Of a stretch of 64,000 bases of DNA, positions 7,920-17,112 are shown in pieces. Made by a program: the position numbers and the translations under genes. Position 1 is the first letter of the stretch. Each line of letters opens with the position of its first letter. The notes below the pieces were generated by a model, which saw only the letters and a list, made by a program, of their open reading frames with translations, ran no database searches and was not told the origin of the DNA. Source of the DNA: Segniliparus rugosus ATCC BAA-974 (GTDB lineage: Bacteria; Actinomycetota; Actinomycetes; Mycobacteriales; Mycobacteriaceae); the NCBI RefSeq assembly GCF_000185725.2, contig NZ_KI391953.1, positions 1,232,750 to 1,296,749 of the forward strand, written 5' to 3'.

Positions 7920-8234
7920 GTGCCACGACGGAAACCGAGCGCAGCGCCTGGCGGCAAGGGCGGGCGTTCCGCGCGCCCGCAGCCCGCGCAGTCGAGTTTC
8001 CGCTACGCCACGTCGGAGTCTGGGGCGGATGGCGACGAGTACATCGTGGTTTCGGTCCCGGGGGCGAAGGCGACGAAGGTGTACCGCTGCCCCGGCTGCG
8101 ACCACGAGATCAGGGTCGGCGAGCCGCACCTGGTGGCGTGGTCCGCGTTCGACGCGGCGGCGGGGGAGCGCAGGCACTGGCACCGGGCGTGCTGGCAGGC
8201 GCGCGAGCGGCGGTCGCCGACGCGGCGGCGGTGA
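7920..8234 (+). CDS. Conserved actinobacterial zinc-ribbon-like protein
   Basis: A 104-residue basic protein of the small actinobacterial family often labelled ATP/GTP-binding protein, though no nucleotide motif is visible. A possible metal site is formed by CPGCDHEI and the later RRHWHRACW (two Cys, then His-rich and Cys). The GTG start at 7920 gives the N-terminus VPRRKPSAAPGG typical of the family. The stop TGA at 8232-8234 overlaps the next ATG by one base (TGATG), so the two genes are probably cotranslated. Function unknown. Confidence 0.7.
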   Translation: MPRRKPSAAPGGKGGRSARPQPAQSSFRYATSESGADGDEYIVVSVPGAKATKVYRCPGCDHEIRVGEPHLVAWSAFDAAAGERRHWHRACWQARERRSPTRRR

Positions 8235-9145
8235 TGCGCGATCTGCGGGATCCGGCCGGACTCACTATGCTTGCACTCATGCAAGATTGCGCTCATGAAG
8301 AACACGGAGCCGAGGAGCGCTCGGGCGGCCGTGTCGAGTGGCTCAAGGGGCAGTTCGCCGAGTACCAGTTCGTGGCCGATTTCGTCCAGGCTCTGCGAAA
8401 GCCGTACGTGGAAGGGCTGGAGAACCTCTCGCCGGACGGCAGGTTTTTGCTGGTCGCCAACCACGTGCTCTCCGGTTCGGACGTCCCGCTGATCATGCAC
8501 GAGGTGTCCCGGCACGTCGGAAAACCGGTCCGCCCGCTCGCCCACTGGGCGTTCGGCCAGTTCAAAGGGTTCTTCGGCGATATGTTCCAGGCGATGGGCG
8601 CAGTGGTGGGCAGTCCGGAGAACGCCGACAAGCTGATGGCGGCGAACGAGCCGGTCCTCGTGTTCCCCGGCGGGGCGCGCGAGATAGCCCGAGGCAAAGA
8701 CCAGCTCCACCAGCTCGACTGGGGCGAGCGCAAGGGCTTCGCCAGGGTGGCGGTGAAGCACAAGTACCCGATCATCCCGACGACCGTCGTGGGGGCCGAC
8801 TACGAATACCGGGTCCTCACCACGCGAGACGGGGCGTGGAGCAGGGCCGTCCGGGCCGTGAACAAGGCGCTCGGCGGCGGCGAGGCCGTCGAGGTTCCGC
8901 CGTTGATGCGCGGCGTCGCCGGCACGTCGATCCGGTACCCGCAACGGCTGTACCTGCGGTTCTCCCCGCCGATCGAGACGGCGAAGCCCGCCCGGACCTC
9001 CGTCGACGCGTGGGTCGACTCGGTCAGGGAGGCGACGAAAGCGGCGATCGAGTCCAGCTTCGCCGAGCTGTTGGCTTTGCGGGGGCGCGACCCGTTCCGT
9101 AATCTCGCGCCATGGGCCAGACAGCGGGCGGCAATGCCGGCGTGA
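8234..9145 (+). CDS. Lysophospholipid/diacylglycerol-type acyltransferase
   Basis: A 303-residue PlsC-superfamily acyltransferase. The catalytic His-Asp region is VANHVLSGSDVPL. The block FPGGAREIARGK followed by WGERKGFARVAVKH and PIIPTTVVGADYEY is typical of the branch that includes DGAT/Tmem68-like and phytyl-ester-synthase-like enzymes, so an acyl-CoA-dependent lipid ester synthase is likely. No signal peptide is seen. The ATG at 8234 is chosen for its overlap with the preceding stop; ATGs at 8267 and 8279 are alternatives. The 3' end overlaps the TetR gene by 34 bases. Confidence 0.8.
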   Translation: MRDLRDPAGLTMLALMQDCAHEEHGAEERSGGRVEWLKGQFAEYQFVADFVQALRKPYVEGLENLSPDGRFLLVANHVLSGSDVPLIMHEVSRHVGKPVRPLAHWAFGQFKGFFGDMFQAMGAVVGSPENADKLMAANEPVLVFPGGAREIARGKDQLHQLDWGERKGFARVAVKHKYPIIPTTVVGADYEYRVLTTRDGAWSRAVRAVNKALGGGEAVEVPPLMRGVAGTSIRYPQRLYLRFSPPIETAKPARTSVDAWVDSVREATKAAIESSFAELLALRGRDPFRNLAPWARQRAAMPA

Positions 9146-9741
9146 CCGCCGAAGCGAATCCGGCGTCCTCGAACGGCGAAGGGCTGCGGCAGCGAAAAGC
9201 GCGTTTGACCTGGGAAGCGATCAACCGGGCGGCTCGACAGCTCGCGCTGGAGCGCTCGCTCGACGACATCTCGGTGCAGGAGATCGCCGAACGCGCGAAC
9301 GTCTCGGCCCGTACCGTTTTCAACTATTTCCCGTCCAAGGAGGACGCCGTCCTCGGCTTCCGCGAGATCGCGCTGCCGCCCTCGGCGGTGCGGCGTTTCC
9401 TCGACTCCTCGAATTGTCTTTTCAGCGACACTGCGGTGCTGGCTTTCGAGGCGCTGCGGGAGAACTGGGCCGATTTCGCGACCGCGAACGTGCTGGGCGA
9501 GCTGCTGGAGAAGAACCCCAAGCTCGGGCGGCGGCTGGGAAAGGCCGCCGAGCAGTTCGACGACAAGATCAAGGAGGTCGTCCTCCAGCGCGCCGACGAT
9601 AGTTTCCAGGCCGCTGTCGTCACCGCCATAGCCGGGAGGCTGTGCGGCCTGTGCGTCGAGATGTGGGTCCGGGGCGGGAGCGTCGTAGGCCAAAGGCAGA
9701 TCCTCGAGGAGGCGCTCGAGGCGCTGCATCGCAGCCTGTGA
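9112..9741 (+). CDS. TetR-family transcriptional regulator
   Basis: A 209-residue regulator. The N-terminal helix-turn-helix is classic TetR: RKARLTWEAINRAARQLA, then ISVQEIAERANVSARTVFNYF and PSKEDAVL (about residues 24-75). The C-terminal ligand domain is divergent, so the inducer cannot be read. The start lies inside the acyltransferase gene and the thiolase follows 92 bases later, so it may control lipid or acyl-CoA genes on either side. That is an inference from position. Confidence 0.88.
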   Translation: MGQTAGGNAGVTAEANPASSNGEGLRQRKARLTWEAINRAARQLALERSLDDISVQEIAERANVSARTVFNYFPSKEDAVLGFREIALPPSAVRRFLDSSNCLFSDTAVLAFEALRENWADFATANVLGELLEKNPKLGRRLGKAAEQFDDKIKEVVLQRADDSFQAAVVTAIAGRLCGLCVEMWVRGGSVVGQRQILEEALEALHRSL

Positions 9742-9833
9742 TCGGCCACCGCCGCCGCGCCTCGGAGACGCGGCGTAGGCTGGACCGCGAATTTCGACTG
9801 TAGGTTCGCGTTCTCGCGAGAAAGGCGGCAGCA

Positions 9834-11057
9834 ATGGCAGGCTCGGTGATCGTCGGAGGGGCGCGGACCCCGTTCGGGCGTCTGCTCGGCAACCTCAAAG
9901 CGCTTTCCGCGCCGCAGCTCGGCTCCGCGGCCATCGCCGGGGCGCTTGAGCGCAGCGGCACGCCCTCGGACGCGGTGGAGCTGGTCATCATGGGCCAGGT
10001 GCTCACGGCGGGCTCGGGGCAGTTGCCCGCGCGGCAGGCGGCCATCGCGGCTGGGGTGCCGTGGTCGGTCCCCGCGATCTCCACGAACAAGGTCTGCCTG
10101 TCCGGGCTGGACGCGGTCGCGACCGCCGACGTGCTCATCCGCGCGGGCGAGCAGGAGGTCGTCGTCGCGGGCGGCCAGGAGTCGATGACCCAGGCCCCGC
10201 ACCTCTTGCCGGGCAGCCGCGCCGGGTTCAAGTTCGGCGACGTCCCGCTGGTGGACCACATGCAGTACGACGGGCTCACCGACGTGTTCACCAAGCAGTC
10301 GATGGGCGCCTTCACCGACCAGGTGAACGCCGAGCCGCCCGGCGCGCGCTGGGAGCCGGTGAGCCGTGCGGACCAAGACGCGTTCGCCGCCGCCTCGCAC
10401 CAGCGGGCCGCGAAGGCGTGGAAGGACGGCCTCTTCGCGAACGAGGTCGTCCCGGTCGAGGTCCCCGGCCGCAACGGTGCTGGTGCCTCTGCCGCCGGCG
10501 GGCGGGGCACTGTGACCGTCGCCGAGGACGAGGGCTTCCGCCCCGACGCGACCGCCGAGTCCCTTGGGGCGCTGCGCCCCGCGTTCGACAAGAACGGGGC
10601 CATCACGGCGGGGAACTCCTCCCCGCTCTCCGACGGGGCCGCCGCGCTGGTGGTGATGAGCGAGGCCAAGGCAGCCGCGCTTGGCCTGAAGCCGCTGGCG
10701 AAGATCCTCGCTCAGGCCTCGGTGGCGGGACCGGACTCGACGTTGCAGCTCCAGCCGTCCGACGCCATCGCGAAGGCGTGCGCGAAAGCCGGAATCGCCC
10801 CGACCGAACTCGACCTCGTGGAGATCAACGAGGCCTTCGCAGCGGTCGGCGTCGCGTCGGCGAGGGCGTTGGGCCTCGACTCGGAGCGGATCAATGTGAA
10901 CGGCGGGGCTATCGCGCTCGGCCACCCGCTCGGAGCCTCCGGCGCGCGCATCCTCCTGCATCTCGCGCTGGAGCTGTCCCGCCGAGGCGGCGGGATCGGA
11001 GCCGCCGCGCTCTGCGGCGGCGGCGGTCAGGGGATCGCCGTCCTCATCCAGGTCTAA
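9834..11057 (+). CDS. Acetyl-CoA C-acyltransferase (thiolase)
   Basis: A 407-residue type-II thiolase condensing or cleaving acyl-CoAs. The acyl-accepting Cys is C88 in [13 protein letters not shown]. The second site is [16 protein letters not shown] (His) and the third is [11 protein letters not shown] (Cys), so all catalytic residues are present. There is no targeting signal. The gene stands between a TetR gene and a convergent small gene whose end overlaps by four bases. Whether it acts in beta-oxidation or in biosynthetic acetoacetyl-CoA formation cannot be told from sequence; the short substrate loop suggests short acyl chains. Confidence 0.92.
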   Translation: MAGSVIVGGARTPFGRLLGNLKALSAPQLGSAAIAGALERSGTPSDAVELVIMGQVLTAGSGQLPARQAAIAAGVPWSVPAISTNKVCLSGLDAVATADVLIRAGEQEVVVAGGQESMTQAPHLLPGSRAGFKFGDVPLVDHMQYDGLTDVFTKQSMGAFTDQVNAEPPGARWEPVSRADQDAFAAASHQRAAKAWKDGLFANEVVPVEVPGRNGAGASAAGGRGTVTVAEDEGFRPDATAESLGALRPAFDKNGAITAGNSSPLSDGAAALVVMSEAKAAALGLKPLAKILAQASVAGPDSTLQLQPSDAIAKACAKAGIAPTELDLVEINEAFAAVGVASARALGLDSERINVNGGAIALGHPLGASGARILLHLALELSRRGGGIGAAALCGGGGQGIAVLIQV

Positions 11058-11341
11058 GCGGCGATGGAGCGCAGCTCCGCGCCGCAGATGGCCCGCCAGC
11101 CGTGCCCGTAGCGAGTGGCGACGGGCTCCCACGCCTCAAGCGGGGTGAGTCCGAGCTGCTCGCGCAGGAGGGTTCGGATCTTGTCGAGGTCCGCGCTCTC
11201 CGAGTCTAAGAGCAAGTCGGCTTCGAGCGCGGTGTGATTGTCGCGCAATTCCCGCCGAGTGTCGTAGAGGGCGATCCAACACCCCTCTTTGTCCTGGTGA
11301 ACGATTGTTTCGTAGAACCCGAAATCCATAAGCTGCGACAT
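11054..11341 (-). CDS. Small conserved hypothetical protein
   Basis: A 95-residue soluble protein starting [14 protein letters not shown]. It has no recognised domain; the C-terminal part ([20 protein letters not shown]) looks globular and conserved-like. The start at 11341 is preferred because upstream residues in frame lack coding character. Its end overlaps the thiolase stop by four bases, convergently. Function not recognised. Confidence 0.55.
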   Translation of the reverse strand: MSQLMDFGFYETIVHQDKEGCWIALYDTRRELRDNHTALEADLLLDSESADLDKIRTLLREQLGLTPLEAWEPVATRYGHGWRAICGAELRSIAA

Positions 11342-11505
11342 AACAGAATCATAACGACCAGGTCTCGTTCCCGCTATAGACGCGATATCACTATGATGGA
11401 TAGCATAAGTATTCGTGAAATGAGACCCTAGCCACACAACCTGTGGCCAGGGGCATGTCTCGGACTGGGCATTCCGCATATCCGCATATGCGGCACAATG
11501 GTTCC

Positions 11506-12255
11506 GTGCCAACGAACCAGCCTTTGATCCTTTTGCCCGCCGTCGACGTGGTGGACGGCCAAGCCGTGCGCTTGACCCGGGGCGAAGCCGGGAGCGAGAC
11601 CTCGTACGGCGACCCCTTCGAGGCGGCGTTGGCGTGGCAGGAGGCGGGCGCGGAGTGGATCCATCTGGTGGACCTCGACGCGGCGTTCGGGCGGGGCAGC
11701 AACCGCGAGCTGCTGGCGGAGATCATCGGGAAGCTCGACGTGAAAGTGGAGCTCTCGGGCGGTTTGCGCGACGACGACGCGTTGCGCGCCGCGCTGGCCA
11801 CCGGCTGCGCCAGGGTCAACCTCGGCACTGCGGCGGTGGAGAACCCGGAGTGGACCGCGCGTGCGCTCGCCGAGCACGGCGAGCAGATCGCCATCGCCCT
11901 GGACGTGCTGCACGACGAGCGCGCCGGCTGGCGCCTGCGCGGACGGGGCTGGGTCTCGGACTCCGGGGACCTGTGGGAGGCGCTCGCCAGGCTCGACGCG
12001 CAAGGCTGCGCGCGGTACGTGGTCACCGACGTGAGCAAGGACGGCACGCTCGCGGGCCCGAACCTGCGCTTACTCGGCGAGGTGGCGGACAAGACCTCGG
12101 CCAAAGTCATCGCCTCCGGAGGCGTGTCGAGCGTGGCGGACCTCGTCGCGATCGGCGGGCTGATTCCGCGCGGCGTGGAGGGTGCCATCGTCGGCAAGGC
12201 GCTGTATGCGGGCAACTTCACCTTGGAAGAAGCATTGGCGGCGGTCGCCGTATGA
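11506..12255 (+). CDS. priA: Phosphoribosyl isomerase (HisA / PriA)
   Basis: A (beta/alpha)8 isomerase converting ProFAR to PRFAR in histidine synthesis. In actinobacteria the same protein (PriA) usually also does the TrpF step. It has 249 residues. [19 protein letters not shown] carries the first catalytic Asp, [10 protein letters not shown] a phosphate loop, and [14 protein letters not shown] the second Asp. The GTG at 11506 is chosen because it gives the conserved short N-terminus before LLPAVD. The stop overlaps hisF as ATGA. Dual activity cannot be decided by eye. Confidence 0.93.
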   Translation: MPTNQPLILLPAVDVVDGQAVRLTRGEAGSETSYGDPFEAALAWQEAGAEWIHLVDLDAAFGRGSNRELLAEIIGKLDVKVELSGGLRDDDALRAALATGCARVNLGTAAVENPEWTARALAEHGEQIAIALDVLHDERAGWRLRGRGWVSDSGDLWEALARLDAQGCARYVVTDVSKDGTLAGPNLRLLGEVADKTSAKVIASGGVSSVADLVAIGGLIPRGVEGAIVGKALYAGNFTLEEALAAVAV

Positions 12256-13013
12256 CGTTGGCGACCAGAGTCATCCCCTGCCTGGACGTCGACAAAGGCC
12301 GGGTGGTCAAGGGGGTCAACTTCGTCGACCTGCGCGACGCGGGCGATCCGGTGGAGCTGGCCGAGGCTTACGACGCGGCGGGGGCCGACGAGCTGTGCTT
12401 CCTCGACATCACCGCTTCGAGCGACGGCAGGCAGACCACGTTGGAGATGGTCCGCCGCGCCGCCGAGCGGGTGTTCATCCCGTTGACCGTCGGCGGCGGG
12501 GTGCGGGACGTGGCGAGCGCGGACGCCTTGTTGCGGGCCGGGGCGGACAAAGTCAGCGTCAACTCGGCGGCGGTCGCCCGCCCCGAGCTGCTCGGCGAGC
12601 TGTCGGAGCGATGGGGCGCGCAATGCGTGGTCCTCGCGATCGACGCCCGCAGGGCCGAAGGGGTCGCGAGCGGTTTCGAGGTCACCACGCACGGCGGCCG
12701 CAAAGGGACCGGGCTCGACGCGGTGGCGTGGGCGCAGGAGGCGGTCGAGCGCGGGGCGGGGGAGATCTTGCTGACCTCCATGGACCGCGACGGCGCGAAG
12801 ACCGGCTTCGACCTGGAGATGATCGAGGCCGTCCGCGCGGTCGCGCCGGTGCCGGTGATCGCCTCCGGCGGGGCGGGAGCCCCCGAGCACTTCGCCCCGG
12901 CGATCCGGGCGGGCGCGGACGCGGTGCTTGCCGCGAGCGTCTTCCACTTCGGGGAGCTCACGATCGCGCAGGTGAAAGCCGCGATGGCCGCCGAAGAGGT
13001 CGTGGTCCGATGA
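12252..13013 (+). CDS. hisF: Imidazole glycerol phosphate synthase cyclase subunit
   Basis: Cyclase subunit of IGP synthase (HisF), which uses ammonia delivered by HisH to turn PRFAR into IGP and AICAR. It has 253 residues. [19 protein letters not shown] carries catalytic Asp11, and [15 protein letters not shown] the second catalytic Asp. Phosphate-binding loops are seen in TVGGGVRD and VIASGGAG. It is ATGA-coupled to both neighbours. HisH is not in this window. Confidence 0.95.
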   Translation: MTLATRVIPCLDVDKGRVVKGVNFVDLRDAGDPVELAEAYDAAGADELCFLDITASSDGRQTTLEMVRRAAERVFIPLTVGGGVRDVASADALLRAGADKVSVNSAAVARPELLGELSERWGAQCVVLAIDARRAEGVASGFEVTTHGGRKGTGLDAVAWAQEAVERGAGEILLTSMDRDGAKTGFDLEMIEAVRAVAPVPVIASGGAGAPEHFAPAIRAGADAVLAASVFHFGELTIAQVKAAMAAEEVVVR

Positions 13014-13372
13014 CCGAACCCGCTCCGACGCTCGATCCGGCCATCGCGGCGCGGCTCAAGCGCACCGAGGACGGGCTGGTGGCCGCCGTGGTCCAACAGC
13101 GCGGCACCGGAGAGGTGCTCATGATGGCCTGGATGGACGACGAGGCGCTCGCCCTCACCCTCGCCACTCGCCGAGGCACGTATTTCTCCCGCTCCAGGGG
13201 CAGGCTCTGGGTCAAGGGGGAGACCAGCGGCCACACCCAGCAGGTGCACGAGGTCCGGTTGGACTGCGACGGGGACACGGTGCTCCTCGTGGTCGACCAG
13301 GCCGGGGCCGCGTGCCACACCGGGGCGCGCACATGCTTCGACGAGGCAGTGCTGCTGCAGCCCGAAGTGTGA
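13010..13372 (+). CDS. hisI: Phosphoribosyl-AMP cyclohydrolase
   Basis: A 120-residue HisI that hydrolyses phosphoribosyl-AMP in the third step of histidine synthesis. The family motifs [35 protein letters not shown] and [10 protein letters not shown] are all present, including the zinc-binding Asp and Cys residues. It is the last gene of the priA-hisF-hisI overlap set. There is no fused HisE domain. Confidence 0.95.
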   Translation: MTEPAPTLDPAIAARLKRTEDGLVAAVVQQRGTGEVLMMAWMDDEALALTLATRRGTYFSRSRGRLWVKGETSGHTQQVHEVRLDCDGDTVLLVVDQAGAACHTGARTCFDEAVLLQPEV

Positions 13373-13413
13373 GCCGCCTCTCTCGCGTCGGGCGAGTGTG
13401 CGAAGATAGCGGG

Positions 13414-13959
13414 ATGAGCAAGCGTGTGTCCCGGACGTCGACCCCGTTGCGACTAGGAGCCTTGTGCCTCGGAGCCCTCATGCCGTTGGGCTTGGTCCCG
13501 CTGGCCTGGGCGGACGACGACGATGACGACGAGGACGGCGGCTCGCCGCCGTATTGGAACAACGCGGGCCCCGTGGACCCCGACGACCCGGTGGTCATCT
13601 ACTCCGACCAGCCGAGCGTGCCGGTGGAGTACGAGGTCACCGGCACGACCCGTTCCGCGGACATCCAGTTCGTCGGCGAGGGCGGCATGCACCGGATCCA
13701 AGGGTTCGTCCTCCCGTTCCGCAGGAAGGCGTTGGCCTGGCCGCCGGTGCAGTTCATGCCGATGTTCGCGACAGTCCCCGAGACGAACGACTGGCTCATC
13801 GCCCCGAACGGCGACACCCGCAGGCAGGGCGACTCCAGTTTGACCGGGGGTTCGGCCACCTGCCGCATCTGGGTCTCCGGGAAGCTCGTGCAGGAGCGCA
13901 CCGTCAGCGGGGTCAACCACACGGCCCGTTGCGCTGTGACGATCCGCTTCTTTGATTGA
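13414..13959 (+). CDS. MmpS-like secreted/membrane-anchored protein 1
   Basis: A 181-residue protein with an N-terminal hydrophobic segment (residues 11-32), an Asp-rich stretch (ADDDDDDEDGG) and an MmpS-like beta domain: VEYEVTGT, PFRRKALAW, TCRIWVSGKLVQERTVSG and ARCAVTI. MmpS proteins are accessory factors of MmpL lipid exporters. No mmpL gene is nearby. The following gene is a second protein of the same type, 68 bases on. The start at 13414 places the signal segment correctly; upstream residues in frame belong to hisI sequence in another frame. Confidence 0.65.
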   Translation: MSKRVSRTSTPLRLGALCLGALMPLGLVPLAWADDDDDDEDGGSPPYWNNAGPVDPDDPVVIYSDQPSVPVEYEVTGTTRSADIQFVGEGGMHRIQGFVLPFRRKALAWPPVQFMPMFATVPETNDWLIAPNGDTRRQGDSSLTGGSATCRIWVSGKLVQERTVSGVNHTARCAVTIRFFD

Positions 13960-14027
13960 GCCCGGCTTTCGCGGACTGCTCCGATTCACCCAAGGAATTC
14001 CCAGGTTTTCTCTGATAGGGTGCCGAC

Positions 14028-14705
14028 ATGCTTATGAACGCTCGTCGCGCCCAAGCGTTTGGCGCGCTCGTGATCGTTGGCGCGTGCGGAGCCGGTTTGG
14101 GCTTCGGCCACGGCGGCTCCGCCTTGATGCGCGAGGCCGAGGCGGTCCCCACCTCGCCGACCGTGCCCCCGCCCCCGCCGGGCGGCGGCGGCACGATGCC
14201 GTCCACCTACGTCGCGCCGACCACCGGGATCATCGACACCGTCGTGCCGACTTCCGCAGTGGTCTCCTACCAGGTCGTGAGCGATCTTCCCGGAGTGACG
14301 ACGGCGAACGTCAACTACACCGAGGACGGCAAGATCGTCGGATTCCGTCCGGTCCCGCTGCCGTGGACCAAGCAGGTGGCGGTGGCCCCGCCCATGTCCA
14401 TCGTGACGGTGTACGCGACGCTGCCGCAGTCCGCGCCGGTCGACCCCGAGGACGGGGAGGCGCAAGCGGCTCCGGGCGATGGGAGCATCACCTGCCGGGT
14501 GCTGGTCAACGGCACGGTGGTCAAGCAAGACACCGCGCAGGGGCCGAACGCGACCGCGACGTGCGCGGTGAGCTTGAACGTCGACACCACTTTGCCCGCG
14601 CCCCCGGCCTCGTCTGCGGCTCCCGCGCCCTCTGCGGCTCCGCTGGCTCCAGGGGCCCCCAGGGTCTCCACGCTCCCGCCCGCTCCCGTTGCTCCAGGGC
14701 AGTGA
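14028..14705 (+). CDS. MmpS-like secreted/membrane-anchored protein 2
   Basis: A 225-residue paralogue-like neighbour of the preceding gene. It has an N-terminal hydrophobic segment, a Pro/Gly-rich linker (PPPPPGGGG), then an MmpS-like domain with VSYQVVSD, PLPWTKQVAV, ITCRVLVNGTVVKQDT and ATCAVSLNV, and a Pro/Ala-rich tail of about 45 residues. The two Cys of the domain match the pair in the first protein. An alternative start at 14034 is possible. Two MmpS-like genes in tandem without MmpL suggest a role apart from a dedicated pump, or service to a distant one. Confidence 0.6.
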   Translation: MLMNARRAQAFGALVIVGACGAGLGFGHGGSALMREAEAVPTSPTVPPPPPGGGGTMPSTYVAPTTGIIDTVVPTSAVVSYQVVSDLPGVTTANVNYTEDGKIVGFRPVPLPWTKQVAVAPPMSIVTVYATLPQSAPVDPEDGEAQAAPGDGSITCRVLVNGTVVKQDTAQGPNATATCAVSLNVDTTLPAPPASSAAPAPSAAPLAPGAPRVSTLPPAPVAPGQ

Positions 14706-14807
14706 GTAGGGTCTCGGCGATCATGGCGTGAAAGATTGCCCGCCAGGGGATACGCTTATCGTCAGTAACCTACCTGATAAAGGCGCATCTATGACTCAGG
14801 CGCACAC

Positions 14808-15710
14808 ATGTTGAACGACGACCTCGATTGGTTCATCACACTCGCCGAGACCGAGCATGTGACTGAGGCGGCTCGGCTGCACAACATGTCGCAGCCCGCC
14901 TTGTCCAGGGCGTTGGACCGGCTTGAGCGCAGGCTGGGCACGCGGCTCTTCGACCGGCACGGCAAACGGCTGGCGCTCAACCAACGCGGCCGTGTGCTCT
15001 ACACCCATGCCCGGCGCGCGGTCGCCGAGGTGGAGACCGCAGTCCGCACGATCGAAGACATGGTCGCCGCGCCCGGCGTCGTCCGGCTCGGCTTCCTGCA
15101 TTCCTTCGGCATGTGGCTGGTGCCGAAACTGGTCAGCGGGTACCGGGAGGAGCATCCTTCGGTCAATTTCGAGCTGACCCAGGACGCGTCGGACAAAGTG
15201 TGCAGGCGGATCGTGGACGAGGAACTCGACCTCGGGGTCGTCGCGCCTCGGCCCCACGACCCGAAGCTGGCTTGGCAGCCGCTTTTGCGGCAAAAGCTCT
15301 GTCTGGCGGTGCCCGCCGGGCATCGCTTGGCGGCGCAGAGCAGCGTGCGCCTCGCCGACGCGGCCCGCGAGCCCTTCGTCATGATGACCCAAGGCCACGG
15401 CATGCGGCGGCTGGTCGAGGAGTTGGCCGCCGCAGCGGGGTTCCAGCCGAAAATCTCGTTCGAATCCACAGAGCTCTGGACGATCCGGGGCTTAGTGGCG
15501 ACCGGGCTCGGCGTGGCGCTCATTCCGCTCGAGGACGAGGAGGCCAGCGGCCTCCAGCCGGGCAATGTCGCTGTCCTTCCCTTGGAAGACGCGGGGGCCG
15601 AACGGGAGGTCGGCTTGGTCTTCAAGTCCGGCATGGCGCTCTCGGGCCTGGTGCAGGATTTCAAGCAGTTCTCTCTCCAGTGGGCTTTCGAACGGCGTTC
15701 TCGGGGCTGA
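14808..15710 (+). CDS. LysR-family transcriptional regulator
   Basis: A 300-residue LTTR. The N-terminal winged helix reads FITLAETEHVTEAARLHN, SQPALSRALDRLERRLG, TRLFDRHGKRLALNQRG. The effector domain follows (VRLGFLHSFGMWLVPKL onward). Nothing divergent is adjacent upstream, so it may act on the downstream methyltransferase gene or elsewhere. The stop codon forms the loop of a perfect hairpin (15702-15716). Confidence 0.9.
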   Translation: MLNDDLDWFITLAETEHVTEAARLHNMSQPALSRALDRLERRLGTRLFDRHGKRLALNQRGRVLYTHARRAVAEVETAVRTIEDMVAAPGVVRLGFLHSFGMWLVPKLVSGYREEHPSVNFELTQDASDKVCRRIVDEELDLGVVAPRPHDPKLAWQPLLRQKLCLAVPAGHRLAAQSSVRLADAAREPFVMMTQGHGMRRLVEELAAAAGFQPKISFESTELWTIRGLVATGLGVALIPLEDEEASGLQPGNVAVLPLEDAGAEREVGLVFKSGMALSGLVQDFKQFSLQWAFERRSRG

Positions 15711-15741
15711 GCCCCGAAGGTCGAGGTCGGGCGGGTTTTTT
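15702..15741 (+). terminator. Probable intrinsic terminator after the LysR gene
   Basis: CGGGGC (15702-15707) and GCCCCG (15711-15716) form a perfect stem whose loop is the TGA stop codon. An alternative, more distal stem pairs CCCGA with TCGGG and ends in GGG followed by six T at 15736-15741. The T run favours the distal stem as the terminating one. Confidence 0.55.
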
Positions 15742-15773
15742 ATTTATCATGAACGACCGTTCCGGAAAAGTGC

Positions 15774-15801
15774 TATATTGTTGTTGTCAGCCACACAACA
15801 A
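15774..15801 (+). promoter_or_regulatory. -10 hexamer with overlapping inverted repeat before the methyltransferase
   Basis: TATATT at 15774-15779 fits a sigma-70-type -10. A 7-base inverted repeat TTGTTGT (15781-15787) / ACAACAA (15795-15801) lies just downstream, where a repressor would block initiation. No good -35 is seen. Confidence 0.4.
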
Positions 15802-15818
15802 GTTGAAAGGCGCGAGCA

Positions 15819-16745
15819 ATGACGACATCGAACACCTCGTGGACCCGTTCCGAAGGCGACAGCTGGGACATCGTCAGCAGCGTGGGCTTCACCGCCCTCG
15901 GCGTCGCGGCGATGCGGGCTCTTGAGACCAAACGCGCAGACGGGCTGGTGCGCGACGAGTTCGCCGAGCGCTTCGTCCGCGCGGCGGGCGAGCCGAACCT
16001 GCTGGCGCTGATGGACAAGCCGGAGACCGCCGAGCGGGGGGCCTTCGGGCCGCCCCGGCATATGGGGATCCGGTCGAAATTCTTCGACGAGTTCTTCTTG
16101 GCCGCCGCCGCTTCGGGCGCGCCGCAGGCGGTCATCCTCGCGGCGGGCCTCGACGCGCGGGCGCACCGGCTCGACTGGCCCGAGGGCGAGATCGTCTTCG
16201 AGGTGGACCAGCCGCAGGTGCTCGCGTTCAAGGGCCAAGTCCTGGCCGGGCTCGGAGCCACCCCGAAATCCGACCGCCGCGAGGTGGCCGTCGACCTGCG
16301 CGACGACTGGCCCGCCGCGCTGAAGGCGGCGGGGTTCGACCCTGCCGTCCCGACGGCGTGGTCGGCGGAAGGGCTCCTGCCGTATCTGCCGGGAGCCGCT
16401 CAAGACCTGCTGTTCCAGCGGATCGTCGAGCTCTCCGCCCCCGGCAGCCAGATCGCGGTCGAATCCTTCCGGGGCGCTTTCGATCCGTCGTCCTTCCGGC
16501 GGATCGAGGAGAAGTACGACCCGGACAACGAAAGCCCGTTCGCCAAGATGGACATCTCCGGGCTCTTCTACAACGACGAGCGCGCCGACCCGGTCGAATG
16601 GCTCGGCGAGCGCGGCTGGGCCATCCACGACCAAAACCCGTTCGACCTCGCGACCAAGTACGGCGTGCCGATCCCCGAGGTGCCCGAGGAAGTGCGCGAA
16701 ATCAGCGAGAAGATGCGCTACTTCGTCGCGTCCCTGCCGCGCTGA
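15819..16745 (+). CDS. SAM-dependent methyltransferase, TIGR00027/LCMT-like family
   Basis: A 308-residue class-I methyltransferase of the mycobacterially expanded putative SAM-dependent family, related to leucine carboxyl methyltransferase. Family signatures are DIVSSVGFTALGVAAMRA near the N-terminus, RSKFFDEFF, the SAM loop AVILAAGLDARAHRLDW, FEVDQP, and WSAEGLLPYLP. The substrate is unknown. AAAGG lies about 11 bases before the ATG at 15819. The promoter region carries an inverted repeat, so it is likely regulated, perhaps by the LysR gene upstream. Confidence 0.9.
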   Translation: MTTSNTSWTRSEGDSWDIVSSVGFTALGVAAMRALETKRADGLVRDEFAERFVRAAGEPNLLALMDKPETAERGAFGPPRHMGIRSKFFDEFFLAAAASGAPQAVILAAGLDARAHRLDWPEGEIVFEVDQPQVLAFKGQVLAGLGATPKSDRREVAVDLRDDWPAALKAAGFDPAVPTAWSAEGLLPYLPGAAQDLLFQRIVELSAPGSQIAVESFRGAFDPSSFRRIEEKYDPDNESPFAKMDISGLFYNDERADPVEWLGERGWAIHDQNPFDLATKYGVPIPEVPEEVREISEKMRYFVASLPR

Positions 16746-17112
16746 GCCGAAGCCCCGGCTCCGGCGCTCGGCCGACCGCTCCTTTCTCGGTCCTAGAATG
16801 AGCCGAGCGGCGCGGAATACGGCATAAAATAAGCGGGCGCGGCCTTCTCGATACTCGTGCTCATCGTCGCGTGCGGCGTGGTCTTCCTGATGGCGCTCGA
16901 CGCGGAAAGGAAGGGGCGGGGCTCGGCTTCGAGCACATCGTCCAGCAGCTCGACGTATTCGTTCACCATGCCGACTATGCCGCCGTCCGAGGATCTCGGC
17001 GCGGCGCCCATCGTGGCGTGGGGGATGGAGCGCAGCGCGTCCAAGGACGACTGACACGCGGCCGCACCGTCCGCCACGCGGCAGAGGGGAACGCGGTTCC
17101 CAAAGCCGCGCC
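16746..17112. other. 367-base stretch with one small possible gene
   Basis: Apart from the small frame at 16857-17054, no gene is seen. A 7-base inverted repeat GCTCGGC/GCCGAGC flanks about 16765-16807. Downstream, up to the lyase gene, no clear promoter could be picked. Confidence 0.4.
16857..17054 (+). CDS. Possible small membrane-anchored protein, start uncertain
   Basis: The frame from 16857 (GTG) encodes 65 residues: a hydrophobic stretch (VLIVACGVVFLMAL), a Ser-rich linker and an acidic end. About nine in ten codons end in G or C, which is typical of real genes here. A stop lies just upstream at 16830 and no better start exists, so the natural N-terminus may have been lost by a frameshift: an ATG at 16798 begins a nine-codon frame (MSRAARNTA) that could be the original start. 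Function unknown. Confidence 0.4.
   Translation: MLIVACGVVFLMALDAERKGRGSASSTSSSSSTYSFTMPTMPPSEDLGAAPIVAWGMERSASKDD

Noticed and set aside
11634-13013. A single open frame that could suggest a fused protein ending in HisF
   Set aside because: The front part is priA read in the wrong phase; the ATGA junction shows that hisF starts at 12252.
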